Positions 19,231 to 26,945 of a stretch of 64,000 nucleotides of DNA are shown one piece after another; the first letter of the stretch is position 1, and each line of letters begins with the position of its first letter. Under the pieces are notes generated by a model. The model was not told the DNA's origin. It did not search any database and saw only the letters and a list, made by a program, of their open reading frames with translations. The translations under genes and the position numbers were made by a program. Origin of the DNA: Rhizobium sp. RCAM05350 (GTDB lineage Bacteria; Pseudomonadota; Alphaproteobacteria; Rhizobiales; Rhizobiaceae); NCBI GenBank assembly GCA_024426085.1, contig CP087973.1, positions 248,001 through 312,000 of the forward strand, written 5' to 3'.

Positions 19231-20358
19231 ATGACTGAACGCAAAACTGTTGGGGTCGGGATGATCGGCCACGCCTTCATGGGCAAGACGCATTCCATCG
19301 GCTATCGCGACGTACCTGTCATCGCGCCAATGGGGGTCCCGCGCCCGCGCCTGAAGGCGATCTATGGCCGGGACACGGCACGCCTCGAGGAGGCGCGAAA
19401 GATATGGTTGGGAGCGCGCTGTCTCTGATTGGCGCGAGATCATCGACGATCCAGATATCCAATTGGTTGACAACGTCGGACCGAACTCGATTCACGTCGA
19501 GCCGATCATGGCTGCAGGCTCGCGCGGGAAAGCACGTCTATTGCGAAAAGCCTCTTGCGCCGGATGCAACCCAGTCGTTTGAAATGTGGAAGGTCGCTCA
19601 TGATGCCGGTGTGAAGCACATGTGCGCCTTCAATTATCGCTTCTTCCCAGCACTCCAGCTCGCCCGCCAGATGATCCAAGACGGCGAACTTGGCGACATC
19701 TACCACTTCCGCTCCAATTTCCTTGTTTCCTCGTCGCTTTCGGAAAACCGGGTCAAAGGCTGGCGGGATGACAAGGCGTTGGCAGGGTCCGGTGCCTTGG
19801 GCGACCTTGGGTCCCACCACATCGATATCTCGCGCTTCCTACTTTCGTCGGATCCAGTCCGGGCGACCGCTATAACGGGGATTGCCGTTGGCAAGGCCGG
19901 CGACGAGCAGCGAATTGAAACCGATGACCTTTTCGCGGCGCTCCTTACCTACGATAATGGTGCCCTCGGTGTGCTTGAAGCGTCCCGGGTCGCCGGTGGA
20001 AATATGGTGACTAGCCGTATCGAGGTTGACGGATCGCGGGGATCTGTCCGCTTTTCCATGCAGAACCTCAACGAACTGGAATATGCCGGTACCGACAAGT
20101 CGTGGCGGCGCATCAATGTGTTGCAGGGATGGCGATCCCTACCAGAAGAATTGGCTTCCGCCGGGACATCCGCTCGGCTGGGTCGATACCTTCAGCCACG
20201 AGGCCATGCACATGCTTGCAGCAATCGGCGGGCTAGGCGAGATCGCGCCGATCGGTGCAACATTCCACGACGGCTACCATTGCGCCGAGGTCGTTGATGC
20301 CATCGTACGCTCCGCCGCGGAAGGTGCGACCACCAACATTTCCTATCGCAACGTTTGA
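19231..20358 (+). CDS. Gfo/Idh/MocA-family oxidoreductase (frame broken)
   Basis: Fourth Gfo/Idh/MocA dehydrogenase. ATG 19231 has an ideal GGAGG, with an operator palindrome just upstream. The Rossmann start is VGVGMIGHAFMGKTHSIGYR. Shifts near 19400 and 19520 separate it from VYCEKPLAPDATQSFEMWK, which carries the EKP motif. The middle part (HMCAFNYRFFPALQLARQMI, GALGDLGSHHIDISRFLL) is typical of the larger subgroup of this family. A further shift near 20145 leads to the C-terminal FSHEAMHMLAAIGGLGEIAP and the stop at 20358. Restored length is about 375 aa. The next gene starts 12 bases later. Confidence 0.8.
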
Positions 20359-20369
20359 GGAGCGGGCCA

Positions 20370-21354
20370 ATGGCAAAAGTGTTTGTGAGCTGGCCGGGCT
20401 ATAGCCCACATGACGAGGAAACAGGGGCGCGGCTCATCGCCGCCGGGCATGAGCTCGTCTTGAGACCCAAGACCGGTAATCGGACGGCGCAGGAACTCGC
20501 GGATCTGCTTTCCGATTGCGAAGCGGCGATCGTTTCGACGGATCCCTTCACGCGCGAGGTTCTGGCGGGGGACCGAAACCTTAAGGTCATCGCCCGGGTG
20601 GGCGTCGGATCGGATCTCGATCGACCACGACGCTGCGAGAGAGTTTGGTGTTGGCATTTCCATCACGCCCGGAATGAACGCGGAGACGGTAGCAGACCAA
20701 ACCCTCGCCATGATCCTGGGCCTCATGCGAAAGGTCGTCGCTCAGGACCTGGCTGTGAAGGCCGGGCGGTGGGACAGGGTAGGGGAGTTCGCGCCGACCG
20801 AGCTGTATCAGAAGACGGTGGGCCTCATCGGTGCAGGCATTATCGGAAAAGCGGTAACCCGTCGTCTGCTCGGCTTTGGTGCGCGTGTTCTTTACTTCGA
20901 TGCCATGGTTGACAAAGTAGAAGGGGCGGAACGGAGCGGTTCGCTTGACGAATTGCTGGCGCGCTCGGACATCGTCTCCCTGCACGCGCCGCTTCTCCCC
21001 GATACGCGTGATCTGATCAACGCCGATCGTCTCGCGCTCATGCCGAAAGGGTCGTATCTGATCAATACATCTCGTGGTGGTCTCGTTCATCAACCGTCAT
21101 TGTTCGCGGCACTCCGGTCAGGACACCTCGCCGGCGCGGCACTCGACGTTTTCGAGGTGGAACCACCAGGCTCGGAAGTCCTGGCCGACGTCCCCAATCT
21201 GATCACGTCCGCCCATATTGGCGGGATCAGCAATGAATCCATTGCACGAATGACACGTTCGGCAACGACGTCTGTTCTCAGTGTCCTCAACGGGGACATT
21301 CCGGACACGGTCATCAATCCCGAGGCGCTGCGCGCCCGTTTTGCCGGAGCATAA
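20370..21354 (+). CDS. D-2-hydroxyacid dehydrogenase, NAD-binding (frame broken)
   Basis: Phosphoglycerate-dehydrogenase-like enzyme that would interconvert a 2-hydroxy acid and 2-keto acid. ATG 20370 follows GAGGAG. The N-terminal half of the catalytic domain ends at VIARVGVGSD, where one base is off near 20620; REFGVGISITPGMNAETVAD continues. The NAD motif is VGLIGAGIIGKAVTRRL. The catalytic Arg (TSRGGLVHQ), Glu (VFEVEPPG) and His (SAHIGGIS) of this superfamily are all present. Restored length is about 327 aa. It is followed after 2 bases by the HpcH/HpaI aldolase, suggesting joint processing of a keto-acid product. Confidence 0.85.
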
Positions 21355-21356
21355 TC

Positions 21357-22286
21357 ATGCAGAAAACTCTATCCTTCAAGCAGCGCACACGCTCCCGGGA
21401 GATGATTGTCGGCACCTGGATCAAAACGCCCTCCCGGATCGTGACGGAGGTTCTTTCCGGCTCCGTCATGGACGTTCTTTGCCTTGATGCCGAGCACGCA
21501 CCGTTCGATCGGGTCGACTTGGACGGAGCGATTCTCTCGGCGCGGGCACAGGACATGCCCGTCCTCGTTCGCGTCCAAGCGCCGTTATCAACCGACATCC
21601 TCAATGCGCTAGATCTCGGCGCGACCGGCGTCGTCATCCCGCATGTCTATGACGTCATGAATACCCGCGAGTTGATCTCGTCGTGCCTCTACGCGCCTGG
21701 GGGAAGGGGCTACGCTGGTTCGACCCGCGCGGCTGGCTACACCCGGGTGAAGATGGCCGACCACATTATGGCTTCGAACAATCTCACGACGATTGTCGCG
21801 CAGATTGAAGACGCCGAGGCACTGTCGGTCCTCGATGATCTCATGGCGATCGACGAGATAGACTGCTTTTTCATCGGTCGCGCTGACCTCGCGGTCGCGC
21901 TTGGCGCCCCATCCGCCTTGGCACCGGAGGTTATCGATGCTTCAACGCGGATCTGTGAGGCCGCTGCCCGACATGGCAAGGCTGTCGGCATGTTCGTCCC
22001 GGACCTGGCCGAGATCCCTCGCTGGAATGAGCTAGGCGTAAGCCTCTACCTGCTGGAATCAGATCAGGTCTTTCTCCTCAACGGCGGTCCCGCCTCAAGC
22101 AGGCAGTGTATCAGGCAAGCGGCAATAGCGCCGATCGACCGAACGACCGCCATGGAGACGAAAATGAACTTTACTGAAAAACGTCGCGATCACCGGCGGT
22201 GCGGGCGAGATCGGCTTGGTCATCGCTCGGCGGTTTGCGCGACAGGGTGCACAGGTAACGCTGCTCGACCGCAATCTCTCCAATGA
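21357..22286 (+). CDS. HpcH/HpaI-family aldolase (class II, pyruvate-type)
   Basis: Metal-dependent aldolase of the 2,4-dihydroxyhept-2-ene-1,7-dioate family. It cleaves a 2-keto-4-hydroxy acid to pyruvate plus an aldehyde. Motifs: catalytic His in LDAEHAPFDRVDLD, VPV-type barrel strands (MPVLVRVQAP), the metal Glu in VAQIEDAEAL and Asp in FFIGRADLAVALG. The recognisable domain ends at about 22130. The open frame runs on to 22286 with non-family residues and overlaps the start of the SDR gene at 22164, so the true stop is probably hidden by an indel. In place of the IolJ aldolase of the classical inositol route, this enzyme could perform the final C-C cleavage; that is inference. Confidence 0.83.
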   Translation: MQKTLSFKQRTRSREMIVGTWIKTPSRIVTEVLSGSVMDVLCLDAEHAPFDRVDLDGAILSARAQDMPVLVRVQAPLSTDILNALDLGATGVVIPHVYDVMNTRELISSCLYAPGGRGYAGSTRAAGYTRVKMADHIMASNNLTTIVAQIEDAEALSVLDDLMAIDEIDCFFIGRADLAVALGAPSALAPEVIDASTRICEAAARHGKAVGMFVPDLAEIPRWNELGVSLYLLESDQVFLLNGGPASSRQCIRQAAIAPIDRTTAMETKMNFTEKRRDHRRCGRDRLGHRSAVCATGCTGNAARPQSLQ

Positions 22287-22912
22287 GGCTCACCAAGCTG
22301 TCGAAGCAGACGACCTGAAGTTTCTTGAGGTGGATGTCGCAGACCTATCCTCCGTCGTGCATGAAGTGGAAAAGCTCGGTGCTGCCGACATCGCGATCGC
22401 TAATGCCGGCATCCATCGTGGCGCGCGATTTCTCGATCTGAGCGCTGACGATTGGCAGCTTATGTTGCAGGTCAACTCGACAGGTGTCTTCTATTTTTCG
22501 CAAGCAATCGCCCGCAAGATGGTCGCCCGCGGCGAAGGGGGCAATATGTCATCACGGGATCTTGGGTTCAGGACGTCCCGCATGTCGACAATACCGGCTA
22601 CTGCGCCTCAAACGCCGCAACGGCAATGCTGGCTCGCTGCATGGCCCTCGAACTGGCGGAACATCAGATCAGGGTCAACGTGGTCGCGCCTGGATCGTCG
22701 ATGCCGGAATGGCCCGTCGTCAGCTCCAGGTCGATCCGGTCTTTGCAGCGACTGCGACCTCTGGTATCCCGTTAGCTGGTATCCCGTTAGCGCGGTTGCA
22801 AACGGCAGAAGAGACCGCCGATGCCGTCCTTTTCCTCTCGTCAGACATGGCGGCCTCGGTAACTGGCACCACGCTGCTGGTTGATGGAGGTCTGTCACTG
22901 TTTAAACGGTAA
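22164..22912 (+). CDS. SDR-family oxidoreductase (frame broken)
   Basis: Short-chain dehydrogenase of about 249 aa after correction. ATG 22164 has GGAG upstream. The A5 run at 22177-22181 hides the start of the cofactor motif (VAITGGAGEIGLVIARRFA). The middle frame carries ADIAIANAGIHRGARFLDLS and LQVNSTGVFYFSQAIARKMV. Shifts near 22548 and 22760 separate VDNTGYCASNAATAMLARCM (Tyr active site) from the end, ETADAVLFLSSDMAASVTGT and LVDGGLSLFKR. The gene ends the plus-strand run that begins at 19231. Confidence 0.78.
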
Positions 22913-22968
22913 GATTGCCACGACGATCCATGCTCGGCTGTCTTGACTTCGGCTCGATCCGAACCTCT

Positions 22969-23478
22969 TCACCTATGCCCTTGAACGAGTTCGTAACTGT
23001 GGGAGTATACTTCAATCACGCAGCCAAACGGATCTCGGCAATAGCACATAAAATATCCGGTCTCGCCATTTCGCTCTGGCCAGATCTCGGAGAGTTGTTC
23101 GCCTCCCGCATCTTTGATGCGAGCGACAAGTTCCGGAACGTCCTCACCGGTAACGCAAAAGTGGAAAATTCCACTACGCCAATATTCGATCTCATCGGGA
23201 CGGCGCTCGTGAGGTGGATCGATGAGTTGGAAAAGCTCTAGCCCAATACCGTTTCCACTCGTCAGATGTGCCTGGCGCATGTGGCGGGATCGCGCACCAA
23301 GGACGTTGTGAGCCTGGCGGCCCTCAATCCCGTCAGATCGGGTGTCGACCGGACCGGAGATCAATCGAAATCCCAAGACAGACGTGTACCACGATACCGC
23401 GCTCTCGAGGTCCGATACGCCGACACCGATATGATTGAACGCAAGCGCGGCCGGGTTTTCAGATCGAGACTGGCTCAT
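22969..23478 (-). CDS. VOC-family (glyoxalase/bleomycin resistance/dioxygenase) protein
   Basis: Intact 169-aa vicinal-oxygen-chelate fold protein. The start LAFNHIGVGVSDLESAVSWY gives the first metal His. FHFCVTGEDVPELVARIKDA and DPFGCVIEVYSHS supply the second module with the terminal Glu. Such proteins are often lactoylglutathione-lyase-like, epimerases or dioxygenases, and the exact activity cannot be told. It is the only minus-strand gene in this part of the island, divergent from the SDR gene at 23573, with operator site 6 between them at 23500, which could control both. Confidence 0.82.
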   Translation of the reverse strand: MSQSRSENPAALAFNHIGVGVSDLESAVSWYTSVLGFRLISGPVDTRSDGIEGRQAHNVLGARSRHMRQAHLTSGNGIGLELFQLIDPPHERRPDEIEYWRSGIFHFCVTGEDVPELVARIKDAGGEQLSEIWPERNGETGYFMCYCRDPFGCVIEVYSHSYELVQGHR

Positions 23479-23499
23479 GGGGCGCCCACATTGATTTTG

Positions 23500-23515
23500 T
23501 TGAATAGCTATGCAA
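23500..23515. promoter_or_regulatory. Candidate LacI-family operator (site 6)
   Basis: TTGAATAGCTATGCAA lies between the divergent VOC and SDR genes and differs from TTGCATAGCTATGCAA at one base. Confidence 0.72.
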
Positions 23516-23572
23516 AGATACGACTCGTCCCAGCGATGTCAACAACAACAGGTAATTTTCAGGAGATCTCGC

Positions 23573-24399
23573 ATGCTCTCGGGCAAGACGATAGTGATCA
23601 CGGGCGCCGCGTCGGGGATCGGGCAGGAGACCGCCCGGGCCGCAATCGGCGAGGGCGCAAAGGTGATTGCCGTCGACCTTCGCGAGCCGGAATTCGAAGT
23701 AACAACCTTTTTGAGGCTGATCTTGGCAGAGCGTCGATCGACGCGTTGGTGACAAAGCTCCCGACCGGAATTTATGGGCTAGCAAATATCGCGGGCCTAC
23801 CGCCAACAAAACCGCCGGCAGCGGTCATAAGAGTGAATTTTGTGGGCTTGACCTATCTGATCCACAGCTTGGTTCCGCTTCTCGCGGACGGCGCATCCAT
23901 CGTCAACCTCGCTTCGCTGGCCGGCTTCGAATGGGAGCGGAATTCAGAAATCGTCAAACGCGCCTTCAGGTTCGATTTCGGCGACGTGGAGCGATTCTGC
24001 CAAGAAAACGAAATCGGAAGTCCACGAAGCTACTTCTTTTCGAAGGAGGCGTTGATTGCCTGGACCATCGCCAACCGCTGGACGTGGCGAGAGCGCTCCA
24101 TCCGCATTAACGCCGTCAGCCCTGAACCAATCGAAACCCCGATCCTTGGCGATTTTCTGGCTACGTTAGGGGACCGCGCAGTGGAAGACATGCGACTGCG
24201 AGGGGCCGGTCTCCCTCAGGACATTGCGCCGGCCGTGCTGTTTCTGCTGGGCGGTGGCTCGAAGTGGATCACCGGCGCTAACGTTGCAGTCGATGGGGGA
24301 TACTCGCACATGTTCTCGGAGCACGTTTGTCGCTCATCAATTGCAAACCAGACGCATGGGATCACTCCACTGTCGGGCTTGTCTGCTCATAAGAATTGA
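23573..24399 (+). CDS. SDR-family oxidoreductase, coniferyl-alcohol-dehydrogenase-like (frame broken)
   Basis: Short-chain dehydrogenase resembling the coniferyl-alcohol dehydrogenase group, with IVITGAASGIGQETARAA at the N-terminus, GLANIAGLPPTKPPAAV, the long insert after LADGASIVNLASLAGFEWER, and the active-site YFFSKEALIAWTIANRWTWR. ATG 23573 follows AGGAG. The frame shifts near 23700, where EFEV continues as NNLFEADLGRASIDALV. The typical C-terminus (VAVDGGYSHMFSE) is followed by about 25 extra residues, which may reflect another indel. In this context it more likely acts on a pathway alcohol than on lignin monomers. The operator at 23500 is upstream. Confidence 0.78.
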
Positions 24400-24529
24400 T
24401 TTGGGTATGGTGGCTGATTGGATGAAAACCAGAGCGCCTTCGACGCTTGAGAATCGGAGTGAGGGAGACGGAATGATGTCGTAACGTTCGAGGGGGTAAC
24501 GGCTAGTTCCATAAGGTATATTATGCGAT

Positions 24530-24541
24530 ATGTTATAACAT
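24530..24541. promoter_or_regulatory. 12-bp palindrome upstream of the small HTH gene
   Basis: ATGTTATAACAT is a perfect palindrome about 20 bases before the start of the LuxR-type HTH gene. It lies between two copies of CGATATG. It may be an autoregulatory site; this is inference. Confidence 0.4.
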
Positions 24542-24560
24542 AACGATATGAGTTGGTTTC

Positions 24561-24764
24561 GTGATGGAGTCATGGATGCTTTCGCCCCTTGAAAAGGCCT
24601 GCCTACGATGGGTGTCTCGAGGCAAGACCCTCGCCGAAATCGCTTTGATTGAGGGCAAAAGCGTTCCCGAAATCCAGCTTTACCTGCAGCGTGCCCTCGT
24701 CGCGCTTGAGGCAAAATCAATAAACGAGGCGATTGAGAAAACGAACCTTTCTCAGTCCGATTGA
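24561..24764 (+). CDS. Small LuxR-type (GerE) helix-turn-helix protein
   Basis: 67-aa protein that is little more than one LuxR C-terminal DNA-binding domain: LSPLEKACLRWVSRGKTLAE, then IALIEGKSVPEIQLYLQRAL as the recognition region. There is no receiver or ligand-binding domain. The start could be GTG 24561, ATG 24564 or ATG 24573; none has a strong ribosome site. It stands alone between the catabolic island and an IS remnant, with a palindrome upstream. Stand-alone GerE domains of this size can be DNA-binding partners or antagonists of full-length LuxR proteins, but no target is evident here. Confidence 0.68.
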   Translation: MMESWMLSPLEKACLRWVSRGKTLAEIALIEGKSVPEIQLYLQRALVALEAKSINEAIEKTNLSQSD

Positions 24765-24896
24765 CTTGAGAGGATTGCTATCAGGCGCTCGCGCTGTTCT
24801 CAGGTGGAACTTGTGGACGGCGTATTTCGTAGCGGGCATCTCTCCCCGAACTCGCCAATTTTAAGCGCTACGCCCGAGCCACAGCTGGCTGGGATA

Positions 24897-25230
24897 ACTG
24901 AACAGTGATGAAAAGTGGAATTTCTGCCTGACTTTGGCTTAATGCCGGAAACAGGAGAAAGCATGACGAGACGCCCACGCCGGAGCAACACCGGCTTTCA
25001 AGGCGAAGGCGGCGCTTGCCGCCATCGGGCGAACAGACGTTGGTGGAGTTGTCACAACAGTCCGACATGCATGCCAATCAGATCAAACAGCAGAAAGACC
25101 AACTCCCTGAGGGGGCGGCGGGCGTTTTCGGCAATGAAGCCAAGGCGGAACCGGCGGCACCCACTGTCGACGTCAAAACCCTGCATGCCAAGAGCGAAAA
25201 CCTATCCATATTGCGCATAAATGCGATATT
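24897..25230 (+). mobile_element. IS3-family insertion sequence remnant
   Basis: The left part of an IS3-type element: a terminal-repeat-like start (TGATGAAAAGTGGAATTTC near 24907), then a degraded orfA. No orfB or right end is recognisable, so it is a fossil of about 330 bases. Confidence 0.6.
24963..25225 (+). pseudogene. Degraded IS3-family transposase OrfA
   Basis: ATG 24963 begins MTRRPRRSNT. Reading continues in shifted frames as AFKAKAALAAI, then GEQTLVELSQQSDMHANQIK and EGAAGVFGNEAKAEPAAPTV followed by DVKTLHAKSENL. This is the helix-turn-helix OrfA (IS911/IS3 OrfA type) that binds the IS ends. It carries at least two indels and loses similarity after about 25200, where the leucine zipper and OrfB should follow. 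It is non-functional as transposase. Confidence 0.68.
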
Positions 25231-25408
25231 CAGCTTGGGCGCCTGGCGCAGCACAGCGTTGGAACCCGAGATAGAGTCACATCTTATCCAGCGTGATCCT
25301 TCAATCATGATGATTGAATTCTTTCAGGATCCTGGGCCGCCCACCGACATGATGTCGTGGGCGGCTCGTCTTTGCGTAAGAGCACACGTGGCGCATATCG
25401 CGACAAAA

Positions 25409-25662
25409 TTACCTCATGTTGTCGGCAAAATCGACGCTCAGCTCGGTGAATTTGCGCCAACGAACCTCGCTGAGTCGATGGGAGCTACATTCCAGAGCGA
25501 GCGCAAAATTCTCAGGGAGCCCCACCGTTGTCTCCATCAGGATCTTTGCGCCGCCGGAAGACAAATCGCGTATAATACAATCACGTGTGGCCGTGCCATT
25601 GTTGTAAATGGTACGCGCCCCTTCAAACTGCGCAGTCTTGAAGAGACCCGCCGTTCATCCAT
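25409..25662 (-). CDS. PilZ-domain protein (frame broken)
   Basis: Small cyclic-di-GMP-binding PilZ protein of about 84 aa, not seen as one open frame because a base is missing at the C4 run at 25618-25621. From ATG 25662 it reads MDERRVSSRLRSLKG, then ARTIYNNGTATRDCIIRDLS and SGGAKILMETTVGLPENFAL to a TAA at 25409-25411. Both PilZ signature elements are present: RxxxR (RVSSR) and D/NxSxxG (DLSSGG). The size matches the stand-alone PilZ proteins common in rhizobia. It lies just beyond the Tad-type genes and in the same direction, so it may tune pilus or surface behaviour; that link is inference. Confidence 0.72.
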
Positions 25663-25915
25663 AATATAATCAACCTTAAAGGGTTAAATCCTGGCCACGG
25701 CATCAGTGCCGGAGATATCACAAGACCGATTGCGAAAAGGGAGATCCAACCTGTCCCACAAACTCAACGATTGGCCTTGGCAAGGCGAGTCGCCAGGACA
25801 TACGCTTGGCTCAGATCCATCTCTTCGCCTCCACCGTTGCGTTGATCCGACATCAAACGACGTCAGGCGACAGGGACAACCGCCCAACAGCCGACACTGT
25901 ATGCCTGCGCGGGAT

Positions 25916-26352
25916 TCAATAGTTGGTGTAGCATGCTTCAGCTTTCAGCTGGGTCCCACCAGCCAAGGACGTCAACAAATTTGGCACCACGGTTGTGAAC
26001 CGATAGTCGATCCTGACCATTGAAAGGCCCTCAAACCCGTAGCAGCTGGAATTTCGATCGAGAACGATCGCTGTCGGATCGACACGATAAGCCATCCTGC
26101 GGCTTTGGATCTTGCGAAAGTGACAGCACTTTCGGCGCTGTAGGCTCCTCCGGCCTCGCATTCGAGCTGTGGTATGCCCATGCAGCGGGCTGTTGCGATC
26201 GCTGTTTCGTGAAGAGCATGGGTCGTCCAGAACAATCGTGCAAACTCGATCATGCCGAACAACATCAGCAGAAAGACCGGCGCAACCAGTGCAAACTCGA
26301 CAGCGCTTGCGCCGGAACGCTCATGAAACAGGTTTCGAATGGAGTGTTTCAT
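25916..26352 (-). CDS. TadE-like pilus assembly protein (frame broken)
   Basis: Pseudopilin-like protein of the Tad/Flp pilus family, about 145 aa. The N-terminal cytoplasmic residues MKHSIRNLFHERSGA lead into a TadE-type membrane segment (SAVEFALVAPVFLLMLFGMI) containing the conserved Glu of the processing and assembly motif, then EFARLFWTTHALHETAIATA. The frame shifts near 26090, and DPTAIVLDRNSSCYGFEGLS continues to FTTVVPNLLTSLAGGTQL and the stop at 25916. It overlaps the upstream gene by 4 bases (ATGA), forming an operon with the next two. The other tad genes (tadA, B, C, flp) are not in the window. Confidence 0.8.
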
Positions 26353-26945
26353 TTTGTCTGCACAATCGCGTCAGCGGTTATGAACCCGTCTTTGACGACA
26401 TCGAACATGGAGAAAAACGGGGTGTATGCCTGCTGTGCGGTGACCGAGACATACCGGCCAGCACGTCCGCCATCAGGACATGACGTGCCGCAACTCCGGT
26501 CTGAACCCCAGTCGATGGTTGATGCAGTACCCGTCGGACAGTAGCAGGCGTTGGCCCCGCTTGGGACGCCGCCCATCTTTATTTTCGTTCCGTTATAGGT
26601 GGCCTGCGAACCATTATTGATCTGGATAACAGCAGTCGCATCGCCCTGGTAGTTGCCAGCGATCATCAGCGCCATGTTCTTGGACAGTTCATCGCCGTTG
26701 GTGCTATCGACCTGGTCGGAGTGCGCTATGGCATAGCTGGCGCTTGACGAGACCGCCGCCTCCAGTTGAAACCGTGAGAAAATCAACATTCCGAGATCCA
26801 CGCTCGCCACAAGGACAAGGGCGAAGATGGGGGCAACCAAGGCAAACTCGATGGCAGCGTTGCCCTTTATGTCCTGCAGAATGTCGAATGTGCGGCCAAA
26901 ACCGGCACGTCTCGGTCGAATGCTTGGTCGTTCGAGATACGTCAT
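26349..26945 (-). CDS. TadE/TadF-like pilus assembly protein
   Basis: Second TadE-family protein, 198 aa and intact. ATG 26945 overlaps the TadG-like stop (ATGA). After a basic N-terminus comes DIKGNAAIEFALVAPIFALV, the TadE membrane signature with its conserved Glu. The periplasmic part has paired cysteines (ACYCPTG, RSCGTSCPDGG), suggesting disulfides, and ends DGFITADAIVQTK. TadE and TadF are minor pseudopilins needed for Flp pilus assembly. Finding two TadE-like genes plus a TadG-like gene without the ATPase and secretin suggests an accessory pilin set or a satellite cluster. Confidence 0.83.
   Translation of the reverse strand: MTYLERPSIRPRRAGFGRTFDILQDIKGNAAIEFALVAPIFALVLVASVDLGMLIFSRFQLEAAVSSSASYAIAHSDQVDSTNGDELSKNMALMIAGNYQGDATAVIQINNGSQATYNGTKIKMGGVPSGANACYCPTGTASTIDWGSDRSCGTSCPDGGRAGRYVSVTAQQAYTPFFSMFDVVKDGFITADAIVQTK

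Noticed and set aside
22969..23241. Plus-strand frame opposite the VOC gene
   Set aside because: Antisense to an intact VOC domain and without any family character.
1..24400. Treating the catabolic island as a set of true pseudogenes
   Set aside because: Breaks are single-base, often at homopolymers, sometimes compensated, and equally common in tra genes; sequencing error explains them better.
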